DNA from: Thuidium tamariscinum
Taxonomy: Eukaryota; Streptophyta; Bryopsida; Hypnales; Thuidiaceae
DNA length: 64,000 bases
Reading direction: 5' to 3'
NCBI GenBank assembly: GCA_947034885.2
Contig: OX344752.2
Span: forward strand, 6,262,001-6,326,000
This document shows, piece after piece, positions 11,398 to 23,008 of the stretch. The translations under genes were made by a program, and so were the position numbers. Every line of letters begins with the position of its first letter. Position 1 is the stretch's first letter. Below the pieces are notes generated by a model. That model ran no database searches. It saw nothing but the letters and a program-made list of their open reading frames with translations, and was not told the origin of the DNA.

Positions 11398-11879
11398 TAT
11401 CATGCTCTATGTAATCAAGAATCCATTTTCCCACAATCTCGTATCCATTTCACAACCTCCTACAAAATAGTTTGAAAAGCCTGTACCATTTTCGAGCCCT
11501 CTCCTATACAACATGAAGGATATTGAATGTCCCAATTGAAGAAATCCAAAAAATTACTTTTGTTATGAATTAAAAAATTCAACCAGTGCTTTTACTTTTT
11601 ACCTTGTCGTTGTCCCGTGGCAATGGCAATGGGCCCAGTGGCCCACACCAGTGCCCATGTCGATCCCATAAGGTGGTCCAGAGGTAGTTATTCAGTTTGG
11701 GAGCGGTGCAGTCCCCTATGCCCGCCTCCTTAATCATGAGTGAGTGAGTACTGAGTAATATAGAATGAAATACAGTATTAATAAGTCCTTGTTCATTAGT
11801 GTTGTCCAAAAATAAATAAAGAAATAAGTCCCTGGCCTCACCTCCTCCTTTTTTTTTCTTTTTTTTTCACAAAGAAAGG
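11398..11879. other. AT-rich sequence and a poly-pyrimidine run, no gene seen
   Basis: Intergenic sequence ending in a T-rich run (about 11847-11868). An open frame at 11579-11809 (minus, 76 codons) has no recognisable domain. Confidence 0.35.
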
Positions 11880-12610
11880 AGACCTTCAGTTTCCTGCAAG
11901 AATGAACTCGCCTCCTCCTTTCATCAGTTGCTGGGTGTTTGGCCTGCGCGGCGGTTCCAGCAGACCAGGCAAGGCTCCTCCGTGGCTGTGCTCCGTGGCA
12001 GGCCGGCCGATCCGTTCCTTCCTCGCCGGATTCTCAGTCGCCCAGAAGCCAACAACCAACTGAAAACCCACCCCAGCGACCCAGCCGCGCCGGCCAGCCC
12101 CAGTGGGCACTGCGCAGCGGCGGAGGCCGGGTGGGAATTAGGGTAACTGTAACGAGGGGTGGAGGCCGGGTGACGGACGGACCCCTTGACCCATTCCAGA
12201 TTGGCATGCGCGCCCCTCCCCCGCAAGATCCGATGTCCCAGCTGAAAATAGGCGAACCTTCGTTGCCTCTCCCAATAATAGGAAGGAATGGGCTTACTAA
12301 AATTAAGCAGACCAGGAACCACGGAACAAAGGGAAGGATGGGTGTGGAATGTGGAATTGTGGAGGGCACAGAATTAGGAAGGTATTGATTGCTGGCAGTT
12401 GGGAGCAAACTGAAGGCGTGAACGGGGGGGCCACAGGGCAGTTGGGCACTCAACAGGCAACTTACTACCGCGGCGAGTCCTTGACTCCCAGTCCGTCGTT
12501 CCTGAACCCTGACGGACGGATAACCCGGAGTCCTGGACCCACGGAGGGTTGCATCTGTAGTATGGTAGGTGGCTCGAATTCAGACCCTCCTCTTCAAATG
12601 GACCCCTAGC
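11880..12610. other. GC-rich island of unknown nature inside the desert
   Basis: A block of clearly higher GC and CpG content than its surroundings. Both strands carry overlapping open frames of 70-149 codons, as GC-rich non-coding sequence often does. The encoded peptides are Arg/Gly/Pro/Ser-rich and match no family I know, and no frame is clearly preferred. It could be a CpG island of an unseen non-coding transcript, a decayed gene's promoter, or a retroelement fragment. Confidence 0.35.
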
Positions 12611-12659
12611 TGGCTTTGAAATGGATATGAGCTTGTCCTGTAATGGACTCCTAGTTGTG

Positions 12660-13150
12660 TCAGAGCTTTGCAAGGGTTCCTTCATAGTTCTTTAATGGTT
12701 GGTTTAAGAGCCATAGTGGATTCGTTTTTAATTTAGTGAATAGCCATTCATTCAATAATTTCAAAATAAGATTCGATGGACCAACTACCTTCTTAAGTGT
12801 ACTACAAAATCTGAAATTATTGAAAGATTTGTTCTTTCCTTTAAGATTTAGGAAGGATCACATTTAGAAACCTTCTCTATCCATTTAAGCATACCACAAT
12901 GTTTGTTTATGGTAATGCCATATCTTTTTTCAGACCACATATGAGTGGATTTTACAAGGGCTACATGTCACAAATAGGTACCTACTACAGAAATCTTTGA
13001 AAATTCATAACTAATTCCAAAATGCTTCAAAAAATATGAAACCACCTGTGTTACATTCAGCATCCATTTTTCTTTCTCTGAAAAATTAACTAAAAATAAT
13101 CATGTTCATGCAAACCTATGAAAAGGCAGATCAGCCCTTAATGTGTCGCT
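12660..13150. repeat. Diverged relative of family R4
   Basis: The segment AAAATTCATAACTAATTCC near 13001 and AAATATGAAACCACCTG near 13033, followed by a CATTTTTC..GAAAAATTAACT stretch, matches the interior of the elements at 11071 and 31983 in the same order. The ends (GGTTGGTTTAAGAGCC near 12699 and TAGAGCCATCTACCCTAG near 13153) are only faintly inverted. An old copy is the simplest reading. Confidence 0.35.
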
Positions 13151-13167
13151 TTTAGAGCCATCTACCC

Positions 13168-13685
13168 TAGTCAATGCAACGAGCCAATTGTGGAGGAACG
13201 TTTTATTCACGAACGATAAAAAATTTGCAAACACTAGAGTTAATCGGAAAGGAAATCCGGGTTTGGAATAGGGGGTCAGAGGGAAGTATAACTGAAAATC
13301 ATAGAAAAGAAACACGGCACCAAACTCCTTTGGACCTTAGGTTTGTTTTTGTTTTTTAAACACATGGACAAATTTCATTGATAGGGACAAAGTACATGGA
13401 ACCAGAGGAGAAAAACTTCGGCAGAAATATTTGGACCTTAGTTTTGGTGCTCTAGGGAGTTTGGTCCTATGTTTTTCTCAAACTCCAGCTCTAGGTCCGG
13501 CATTCCACCCACTTTACGATTAACTCTAGTGAATTCATATTTGTAATTAGATCCCAAATGATTATAGCTTGGAGAGGTGATAACAATAAAATTTACATGG
13601 CACAAAAAGGTTGTTTTTAATTTCACCCTTAATTTCATTCACCCTTGGTTGGGTCTCCGCCATCCGCTTGTTGCACTACTTTAGA
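13168..13685. mobile_element. TIR element family R7, copy 1
   Basis: The left end carries TGCAACGAGCCAATTGTGGAG. The right end, read on the other strand, carries TAAAGTAGTGCAACAAGCGG. These ends match the pair that bounds 37945-38587 (GCGACGAGCCGATTGTGG and its reversed partner). The interior includes T-rich stretches and TTTCACCCTTAATTTCA. No transposase is seen. Exact termini and target duplication are not resolved. Confidence 0.45.
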
Positions 13686-13756
13686 CTCAATCCCGATGGA
13701 GATGGATTGTGGAGAATGGTACTCTCAGACAAGAACATGGGACCCGATGGAGGGGT

Positions 13757-14192
13757 GACGTTAAATCAGTCCTACAAAGTCCCTAAGTTTACCACAAAGT
13801 AAACACTGAATTTTTTTATTTTTTCACTAGAAGAAAACTGCGTTTGCTTCAACAAAATCCACTTGACATGTTTGTTGAGGCAAACACAAAATCTGCATTT
13901 TTCTACGTTCTTCAACGCAATTTTTGCGTTTGCCTCAACGAACACATCAAGTGGATTTTGTTGAGGCAAACGCAGATTTCTTCTAGTGTTTGCATTATTT
14001 ATTTTTTTCAAATTCTGAGTTCATATTTGTCATCAGAGACTCCAAATTCTTCTTTAGAGACCCAAACACAACCATAAAACCCAACAAAAACATAAACCCC
14101 AAACCTCAATCAATCCCTAGTAAAATGAATTTTACCCTACTGGAGCTGCATTCTACCCCTCTGTCACGCCTTTGTGGGACTGATTTAACGTC
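13757..14192. mobile_element. TIR element with GACGTTAAATCAGTCC ends (family R8)
   Basis: The left end GACGTTAAATCAGTCCTACA is the inverted copy of the right end around TGATTTAACGTC (14181-14192), with about 23 bp of near identity including the ACAAAG block. Inside lies a separate CACTA-ended MITE (13825-13988), so this element was a target for a later insertion. The terminal GACGTTAAA is shared with the element at 37989-38259. Confidence 0.5.
13825..13988. mobile_element. CACTA-ended MITE nested in the R8 element
   Basis: It begins CACTAGAAGAAAACTGCG and ends with CGCAGATTTCTTCTAGTG, inverted repeats extending about 60 bp with few mismatches. Repeated GTTTGCCTCAACGAA / GTTTGTTGAGGCAAAC motifs lie inside. 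It is 164 bp long and flanked by the 3-bp direct repeat TTT (13822-13824 and 13989-13991). It has no coding capacity. The CACTA termini and 3-bp duplication place it in the CACTA superfamily, like the hairpin at 9837. Confidence 0.7.
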
Positions 14193-14900
14193 TTGCCCGA
14201 CGGAGGATATTACTCCGTAGTACAGGATTGGGGGCATGGACCGACGGAGGATATCTTAACTGAAGCTTATTTTAAGCTGAAATCGAACGGCGGGGGCGTC
14301 AACTTTAGTTACCCATGCAAGTGGGGCTGGTGAATGGAGTGGTTTGGCGGGGTCAGTAACGGGGACTGGTGGACGGGGGTGGGTTGAAGGGGCCTTGGCT
14401 TTGGGGCACTGCAAAAAATATCCCCACCCACTACAATCCAGAGCCCTTCAGAGCATGCCTACAGTTCACCCGGCCAACTGGGACGGGGGGCTTGGCAGGT
14501 GAATCCGCACATCCCGAGCCTGTGTTTCCCACTTGCACTCCACAACGACACGAAATGGAACAACGCAACCGGGCCAAGCTTATGTTTTTTTTATTGGAAA
14601 ATAATGGATGTTGCCCAATCATAGAGTTTACGAAGTTTGGGTCTTCTACCTGGAAAAGCATAACTTATCGAACTTGAAAAAGTGTGTCAATTGAAGTGGA
14701 CAGTAACTTGAGAATTGTGCCAAAGCACATATTGTTCTTCATCTATGACTTTTCAATTTGTCATCTCCTTGGAAAATTTGGCCATGACTCGGCATTTCTT
14801 GAACCCCATCTAGCGCAGCGTAGGGAAGTGCCTCTGACCCAGCCTAGCCAAATGCCTACTTTGTAACTTCTGTTGGGCAATTGTGGGGATGTTCTCAATC
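14193..14900. other. GC-richer island, no gene assigned
   Basis: Sequence of raised GC content, like the island at 11880. An open frame on the plus strand (14369-14677) runs 102 codons without a known motif and is mirrored by a minus-strand frame. A short direct repeat of GACGGAGGATAT occurs at about 14199 and 14243. Nature unknown. Confidence 0.3.
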
Positions 14901-14905
14901 AACTA

Positions 14906-15178
14906 AGGTAGGTACACCCAAAAGCGCCATGTTCCTAAAAGCGTCATCTACAGTGCACATACATTTCCAAAATCAGTCATGTTCAGAGGCTGTAGATGGC
15001 GCTTTCAGAAACAAACTTTGACCGTTAATAACTTCTGCATACGGTATCCAAATCTTGCATTCTTTGGTGCGTTGGAACATGCTTTCACTTGCCAACAAGA
15101 CTACATAAAAATCTGAAATAGCTAATAACATGAACTAGGCACAGTATGAATAAGTGGCGCTTTTGGGTGTACCTACCT
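14906..15178 (-). mobile_element. TA-flanked mariner/Stowaway-like MITE, copy B
   Basis: The ends AGGTAGGTACACCCAAAAGC and GGCGCTTTTGGGTGTACCT form near-perfect inverted repeats of about 24 bp, with TA at 14904-14905 and 15179-15180. Internal blocks match copies A and C but run in the opposite direction relative to them. This is the best preserved copy in the window. Length is 273 bp. Confidence 0.8.
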
Positions 15179-15180
15179 TA

Positions 15181-16438
15181 ATGGCCAAACTCAGCACGCT
15201 CAAATTTTCCATCTAATTTTAAAGGATCCTCAATTTCCTTATTCCTCATTCCTGCTCACCAAATACAACCCATACTAAATGTTGAGTCACCACTCATCGA
15301 ATGGAATAAAGAATAAAACAACCAAATCTAGAATCAATAGTAATTTCAAGAGTCATGAGTCCTCAACATGTTAGGATTGGATTTGGAGAGAATATTGTGG
15401 AGGACTCATACGACTTTTCATCCTTGTTTGAAGAACATGAGATTCCTACTATGTAAAGGCGCCCGTATTCTTAATCCTCGAGCCCCCCCCGGTGATCATA
15501 GTGTCCCCACATATTTTTGGAAAACCAACTCAAAGTGTTGAAACTTCTACATCCTATGTCAAAATTTAACAAAAGTTGTTAGAAAATGTGCACTCTCTCT
15601 TCTAGTTTAGGTGGTAGAATTTTTAGATTGATCTTTTATACATATACATATAGAGATAGAGATAGAGATAGATTTTTGGAAGCCATTCAAAGTTCATAGG
15701 GACAATTTAAGTTCACCAAATTGTACTTTGATGGCTACAACTTTGTAGACTTGTATTTCCTTCAAATAATGTTTGCTAACAATAAAAGTTTGTTGTTTAA
15801 GATTCTTCTTACAGTCTAGAGATTGTGATAAATTTCAATGTCAATCCAACTTTTTTGGAATAAGTGGAGGCCATTCAAAATTTAAAATCCAAATATTTTT
15901 GGATTCTTGTAAACTTTGGCAACTTGCCTCTTCTTCATACAATATCTATTTTGAATTAAAATAATTTGGAAAATTTGTAATGTATGTGGTTAAATTTTTA
16001 TATAGATCCAAAAAACTACAAGGAGTGCTTGAGAAGCATTTTAGTGGAAGGAGCTTCAAATTTCTTGCAACTTTTTTTTGCTATTTTTGGACATTTTCAA
16101 AGTTGTTTTGCATATACAATGACTCATTTAAATGATATTTTTTTTCACCAATGTGTTCATATGGTAGTTTTGAAGCACTTCATAGTTTAAAATTGTTTCA
16201 TTTGAGTAGATTTAGAATTGATTTCAACTTCAATTTGTTGCTACGAAAATTTGAGCATCCTTTTTCAACACTAAAACAATGTAATTTTGCAATATAAGTA
16301 GCCAAATGACTCCAAATTTGCTTCATGTCATCTACAATAGGTACACTACAAGATTGCAATTTCAAGATTCCTATACCTTAGTCACATTTAGATCTATAAT
16401 ACTTCAAAAGCAATGATGTTTTGAAACCCAAAGACTTA
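15181..16438. other. AT-rich desert with a GATAGA microsatellite
   Basis: No gene is recognised. A short (ATAGAG)n-type microsatellite lies at about 15649-15672 and a run of nine C lies near 15485. The open frames 15773-15964 and 15984-16190 are short and domain-free. Confidence 0.4.
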
Positions 16439-16776
16439 AAGGTTAAATGATAGGAGGTCCAAAAAGCACTTATTAAAAATGTAATCTATAGGTTTGATGC
16501 TTTTGAAATATTTTTCAATAAGCTATTTTTGAATGACAAGAGCAATTTGCATTTAATCTAAGTAGTTTCATATTTTTTGAACTTTTATGAAATCAGTTAT
16601 GAATTTTGAAGTTCATAAGTCATAGGGCACTACAAGTGTCCAATCCATAATATATTCAATTTTGGCACATTTACAAATGCAATTGGCAAAAAATTTGAAG
16701 AAAAAATATTATACTTATATGTAAAAGAACCACTTTAGAGTTCGGTTACTTTAAAGACCTCCTACATTAACCTTTT
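16439..16776. mobile_element. Old TIR element related to family R4
   Basis: The left end around AAAGGTTAAATGATAGGAGG is the imperfect inverse of the right end around CCTCCTACATTAACCTTT. The interior contains a TTTTATGAAATCAGTTATGA stretch and an inverted GGGCACTAC-like block, echoing the elements at 11071 and 31983. It is diverged and lacks clear target duplication. Confidence 0.4.
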
Positions 16777-17474
16777 GAATGTCTAGAATGTCGAATTTTG
16801 AATGCAATATGGAATTTTTTTTTAATATTTGACACATAAGGTAAAGAGATTGTGTTTAGATTAGTAGTAAGACTTTGTATTCATGTTCAAAATGATTCAC
16901 TAACATTTAGCATTTTTATTTTGGATTATTACTACAATTCTTATGTGTCTCAAATGCCAAAAATTGGTCATGTATTCTACATGTATAGTGTCAAATTTGA
17001 GCATCATAAGATTGAGATGTTAATTTTAAGATTGAAAATCACCATGTATAATAATAAAAACTCCAATTTTAGATGCAACAAAATGGACACTTGTTGCCTT
17101 TAGCCCCCAATATATAGTAGAAGGCAAAAAGTGGTTGGCATATGATTTTTGAAATTACCATACAAATAAAGATTGCACGTATCATTAGAAAAATTAAATA
17201 ATTTTTGACAAAGTATCTTCAATTGGTGATAGATCTAGGTTTAGAATTAATCTTTGCTTTGCGCAAGTAGCCCAATTTATACTTGATATTTCTTGTCTTT
17301 ATAAACAACAATTGTGATTGTATGGAACTTGCATTGCTTGTTAGCTTGCTTTCAATTTCTCAACATTGAGAGCATGAAATTCTTCATCATTGAGCATTGT
17401 TTAATGTTTAGTATGGTGTGTATTTTCGAATGCACCATTGATAAAAGAAAAACCCCACCAATATTGTTACTCTA

Positions 17475-17709
17475 GGTACATTTTATAAATCAATATGTAC
17501 TTATGTAGAAGAAACAATTTTGGAATCCCTACAAAAAAAATTTGACCCTTTGTAACTTTTGCATACATTATCTAAATGTCACATTCTTTGGTATAATGAA
17601 ACCTCCTTTGACTTGCCAACAAAAAAAGTCAATGAACATTTTGTTAGTTTAATAATCTTAACTATTCACATTAGCAAAATTGAATGGTGGTTTAGGGGAT
17701 GCCCACCTT
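17475..17709 (-). mobile_element. Degraded mariner-like MITE, copy D
   Basis: Internal blocks match the A/B/C copies in order: AACTTTTGCATACATTATC, then CATTCTTTGGTATAATG, then GACTTGCCAACAA. The right end is GGGATGCCCACCTTAA. The left terminus is eroded. It is inverted relative to copy A. Confidence 0.5.
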
Positions 17710-18150
17710 AATAGATCATGCTTGCAGTGCTAAGGTAGATTAGTCCATTTCCACCAACTTCCTATGTCTAGCATCCTATTTTTGGCCCCATCTCCACCAT
17801 AGAATTTATCTAAATGCATTTATTTTTCTAAAAAATTTAGTACATTATCTTCAACTTGGATAACATTTCAATCCTTGAGTAGTGGATACTCAAGTGCTGA
17901 TAGGTAAATGGAATGGCAGTTGTAGGTTGTTTAATGAATATTTGTGACCCCCCTACATGGATAGTTTTGTAATTCCATACATATCACTTCAAAAAATTCA
18001 TAGAAATCACAATTTTGGTCATAAAATTATAATTCCACTTGGCTTCGATTTGTAAAACATATTCACGCCTCTAAAAAAATGTGCTCCTTTTGGAGTTGGC
18101 CTCAAGATATTTAGATTGCAAATGAGGTGGGAATAGGCTTGTCTGCCTTA

Positions 18151-18418
18151 AGGTGGGTACACCTAAAAATGCCACTTTTTGGTACTGTGCCTAGTAACTA
18201 TTACTGATCTGATCGAATTTTTATATAGTCTTGGCAAGTGAAAGCTTGTTCCAATGTACCAAAAAATGCAGCATTTGATACAATATGCAAAAGTTATTAA
18301 GGTTCAAAGTCTGTTTCTAAAAGCGCTCCAGCCAAATAGGTACATAATGGAATTCAAAAATGTACAACAACTATAGATGGCACTTTTAGGTGAGGTCCAA
18401 TTTTGGGTGTACCCACCT
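18151..18418 (+). mobile_element. TA-flanked mariner/Stowaway-like MITE, copy C
   Basis: The ends AGGTGGGTACACCTAAAAAT and TTTTGGGTGTACCCACCT are inverted repeats, with TA at 18149-18150 and 18419-18420. Interior blocks such as TTCCAATGTACCAAAAAATG and AAAAGTTATTAAGGTTCAAA match copy A in the same orientation. Length is 268 bp. Confidence 0.75.
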
Positions 18419-18420
18419 TA

Positions 18421-20146
18421 ATCAGTTTTTCTTTTCAAAACAGTATTTGCCACAAGCCTTCACACCGACTGCCACAATTCTGAAGGGACTGAGTGAGTGC
18501 AAATATTTTCGCTCCTAACAATCGCACTTAAAATGTACCCCAACTGAACATTCCTCCTCCTCCTCTCCCACATCACTAGATATGCTTGCATTGGGAATTG
18601 AGTTCCCTCACTGGAGATAATTTCCATTCCATTTAGATCAAATTGAATTGGGATTCAACATGGAATTAGAATTTAATCCATTGGAGACCTAGGGTAGTGT
18701 AGGTTTCCAAAATTGTATAGATGTATTATAAAGTGCAACTTAAAAGAATAATTTAGTGAAAGCTCTCACAAAAATAGTTGCAAAATATGATCCATAAATC
18801 ATATCCATATAGGTAGATCAACTACTGGTATTTCTTAAACCAATATTTTCAATAAAATTTGAAACCAAAATTAAAAAATTCCTTCCAAAATCATACATAT
18901 GGAGTATTTGTTATTTTCATGAGATTTTTTCTTCTCTAAGTTCAAATTTTTTAATTTGTATCCATAGTGATTATAGAAGATTTTTATTTTGCTTTTATTC
19001 AAGTTGTTTTTGAAGGATCATATTTTGGACTCAAAAAAGTTACATTTAGAGGCCTTCTTGTAACCTTTGAATTCTAGAATATTTGCAATGCAAAGTCATA
19101 AGAGTCTATATTTTACAAATGTTTAAGAAATAACATAAAAATCTTCAAAAAAAATTGATGGATAAAAAAAATGCATTTTTGTGTACTTAGATTTGGAATT
19201 CATCTATTGTTTAGAATTTGAATACATAGTTCCTAGGGGTTAATCAATGTATTTTTTTAGTTCATTAAAATTGAACCAATTATATTATTGTTTTTACAAA
19301 TCATGTTAAAACTTGTAACCTTTGGGTGGAAACAAATGGGCTTGTGACTAGTAAATGCATTAGAATGGGCTATTGTTCCACCTAATGCATTTGACATTGT
19401 CTTTAGGATGTCATGCATGTGATTTTTTTAAGATAATTATGGTGTACTTGTTGTCATCTCCTCCCTTTGTCCCACTAAAAATCTCCGAGAATCTTCCCTT
19501 TGAGGAATTAACTATATCTTCAATCATAGTGTTAGCAATACATGCATTCAAGAATGAGTAACCTATCCCTCAAATCCATGCCAAATCTCTAGCTTAGATG
19601 ATATTATACAATAGGCACTCAAAATCTATATGAAAAATATGATATATGAGCCTAGTCTGTGAATACAACTAACTATATTATTAAAAATGATTTAAAGGAT
19701 GGTGGAAACAATGGAATTCTAAAAACATGTTTCCCAACCTAGATATCTACAATTGTAGAGAAATATAGCCCACTTTATGATCAAATTTCCAAAGCACTAA
19801 AGTGATCATTGAATGCATTATTAACACTACTGTCAAACGAAGCATTTGGTATAAGGTGCTTTATATGGGCAAGGCTAAGCTTGCATGGCCAAGTGAGTTT
19901 TTCCAAATTGTTTCACTTCCCCTACAAGGTTTTTTGACACAATAAATACTTATTCAATCATCAAAATCAAGAAACAAATCTTTTTAGTGGGACAAAAATT
20001 ATGCCTAATTTAGAGTTTTTAAGTGGAATAGAGGGAGTAATGTTCAATAATGGTCCAACCAATTTCTTTCAAAGTTGTTCACTTACTTGATATAACACAA
20101 TTCAATGTTATATTCACTTAATTGGAATTGGACTGGCAGTTACAGA
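18421..20146. other. AT-rich desert, no gene recognised
   Basis: Only short open frames (19373-19561) without domains are present. No clear repeat ends could be fixed. Confidence 0.4.
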
Positions 20147-20188
20147 CACTTTTTGGTACATTGTGTGTGAACAATGTACCAAAAAGTG
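20147..20188. repeat. Perfect short palindrome, 18-bp arms
   Basis: CACTTTTTGGTACATTGT is followed by the six-base loop GTGTGA and the exact reverse complement ACAATGTACCAAAAAGTG. A second hairpin lies at about 20290-20325, with arms TTTTTGGGTGCACAAT and ATTGTACACCCAAAAA and one mismatch. Flanking AATTTAAAATTTTAA tracts also invert. The cluster may be an eroded foldback element. Confidence 0.6.
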
Positions 20189-20424
20189 GCAATACTACCA
20201 ATTCTAAGAATTTAAAATTTTAATTTGGGTTTAGTACACTTGGCATGTTCTTACACGTCAAAGAATTTTAAATTTTAAAATTTAAATTCTTTTTGGGTGC
20301 ACAATCATTGTACACCCAAAAAAAATTTAACTTTTAAACTTTTAAATCTTCATTTCCCTCACACACCCCTCTCCTCTTGTAATTTTTTGAAACCAACTTG
20401 ATTGACAAACATTATGGGACAAGT

Positions 20425-20535
20425 GATCCTGTACTTGTATTTGTATCTGTATTTGTATCTGGACCATATATATATCGTATCCATATAATACATGTAGAGT
20501 ATTCATATCCGTATCCATATCCGTATCTAAACGGT
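20425..20535. repeat. Degenerate GTATCY/GTATTT minisatellite
   Basis: Runs of TGTATTTGTATCTGTATTTG (from about 20435), an AT dinucleotide run, and TCCATATCCGTATC units near 20508 form a degenerate short-unit tandem repeat. Confidence 0.55.
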
Positions 20536-21936
20536 TCAGATTAAATATTACATGATCAATGGCTTGGGAATTTTTGAGAAATCAACGGTGATTACAAAGG
20601 TAAGTTTTAAAAAAAAATCAATGGCTTATAAATTTTTTGAAAGAGGAGGGGGGTGCTAATTAATTGACCTGGGTGGTATGCCACTTTTCGTCACATTGTC
20701 ACATTATGGCATAGCCTAGTGCAATACCATCCTTAGGATTTTCATGAAAGCAATTAAGCTTGTTGATTAACCATCATGGAAGAATTTCTTTTCATTAGTG
20801 CTTTAATTTCATTTTTATAGTGGCAACTTGCATGTTACCAAATGAAATGTGTCTTCTCAATTTTTTTAGTTGTGTTTCCCTCTTAACTGAAATCCAAACT
20901 ATTGTCACTAGTAGAAACATAGACCAAATACTAGACCCTAGAAAATATCTACAAGAAAAAACCTTATGACAAATTTGGCTAGCTATGGGTCTTTTGAGTC
21001 ACATCCCTTTTGTTAATGTGGCCCATGTAACTTATAGTAATGTAGAGATTCCTAAAACATATAATATAAGCATTTTAGCATCTTGACGATATGGCTCTAG
21101 AATTGATACGTAGAAAAGGTCATGAATGTAGAGTGTTTTGGGCAACTTTAGCTTGTAGGATATGGTAAATTCATTGAGACATTGACTTCAATGTGTGCAA
21201 AAATGAGGATGGGAAAGAATGCAAGAGAAAGAATTATTTTCTCAAGAATGAATACTTTATTCAATATTAATGTAGATTTTTCATCTTAATTCATCCTTAC
21301 TCATAGCTTCACCTAAAACAACTAGCTTTATACCTTGTTTTAGTCAAGAATGTATCCTACATCCACACTATGAATAGGTAAAGAATTGAGAAGAGACAAA
21401 TATTTTTCAATCAACAATATAGATATAGAAATAGATATAGATCCAATTGTACACCACCATAGAGGCCCTTATGTGTCATTTAAGGGGATTCTTTATTCTA
21501 GGTCTCTCTAGTTCACTGCATTTATTTTTTCTACTTCATTTCAATATACACAATTTTATTTTTTTTAAAGATAAAAGTTTGTCAAAAAAACTAAAGCAAT
21601 AGCACCTAAAATGAACTAAATAAAAAATTCAACATGGTATATATTATTATATTGAATTTTTTTTGTAGGATCTTATTGGTAGTCAAACAGAGATTCTTGA
21701 TTATCTAAGAATGCATTTGTGGACACCTATATGAATAAACTATGAATATTCAATGAAATGTAAATAGATGTTCCTAAAACCAACCCTAGACTTTGATGAA
21801 TAATGGGGATACATTCTAGACAAGAATTTGTAGCAATTGATTTTAGACTGAAGGGGTTGAAATTAAGTCTAGTTATCCTATTATAAAGAAGGTGCGTCAA
21901 ATGTGCCATTGATTCTAAACCACCATCTACACTATA
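20536..21936. other. AT-rich desert, no gene recognised
   Basis: Nothing interpretable beyond simple-sequence tracts such as ATAGATATAGAAATAGATAT near 21418. An open frame at 21727-21909 (minus) is short and domain-free. Confidence 0.4.
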
Positions 21937-22162
21937 TTTACATTTCCAAAATCAATTATGTACCTAGATAGAAGAAATGCTTTTAGAATCAAACTTTTCT
22001 CCTTCATAACTTCTACATACAATATCCAAATGTCACTATATATACAATATATTGGAACCTCCTTGGACTTGCTAATAAGAAAATTAAAAAAAATTGAATA
22101 GGCTAATAATAATAATAATGAGGCACAATAGCAATTAGTAGTGGTTTGGGGTACCTACTTTA
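21937..22162 (-). mobile_element. Degraded mariner-like MITE, copy E
   Basis: The order of blocks follows copy B: ATTTCCAAAATCAATTATGT, then CATAACTTCTACATACAATA, then TTGGAACCTCCTTGGACTTG, and the right end GGGGTACCTACTTTAA. The left end is not preserved. An (AAT)n stretch sits at about 22107-22121. Confidence 0.5.
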
Positions 22163-23008
22163 ACCCTAGATCACGCTGACTTCCAATTTTGGATGACGAA
22201 CAAATTCGACATTACTTTTCTATCTTGTTATTACTTGGATGGAAGTCATCATAATTTTTTGAAAGTCTTTATGAAGTTTCTGTTCTATCCAAGGGTTGGA
22301 TTTAGTATTACTAAAGTACATAATCTTCTAAAATTACAAATTTGGAAGTATGCCAAGTGGTTGACTTGGGTTGACTGAAGTTCAAAACCAAATTTGCAAA
22401 ACTGAGGTCATAGAATTAAAGAACAAAAAAATTTCAAAAAATCACCATATTAAGAGAAGCTCATTTCAAACCCACTCCAATAAGTTTTACTTGAAAAATG
22501 ACTATATTTTTCTTGTAATTGAATTTTGAGGGAATTTTGAAGTTTTCCTTTCAGAATTTCTAGAAAAATATTGATGAAAGCATTGGGGAATCTAACCATA
22601 TGAGATGGAATCTAAAACTCAAAATTTACAACTTTTGTTTGAATCACAATCCAAAAATATTCTTCCAAATAGTAATTTAGAATGATTTTTCCGAAAGTGT
22701 CAATTCTGGACATGATTCCAAACGCTCTAGGGTTAACATCTAAGAGCATCCTCACTGCATGGCTTAGAATTTGACTCATAATCGAGTCCTTTGGAGGGCT
22801 CTCCAATTCTGGCCGGGCCAGGTATTACTCATATGTCCCACTACTGAACAGTGCAAGCAGCCCTCTAAAAGAGATTTTTTTTTAAAATCAAGTTTTCCAA
22901 TTTTTTTGCTTTAAATTTGAAGCCAAAGAACATTGGATTTTTTTGGAATTCTTTGAGATCTCACTCTCCTTGCTTGAGGAGATCTCTAAGTAATTTGAAA
23001 ATGCATTA
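22163..23008. other. AT-rich desert, no gene recognised
   Basis: Short domain-free open frames only (22193-22378 plus, 22612-22806 minus). Nothing else is supported. Confidence 0.35.

Noticed and set aside
11924..12453. Overlapping 130-149-codon frames on both strands
   Set aside because: They are open in several frames at once because the block is GC-rich. No frame has a domain, start context or splice partners.
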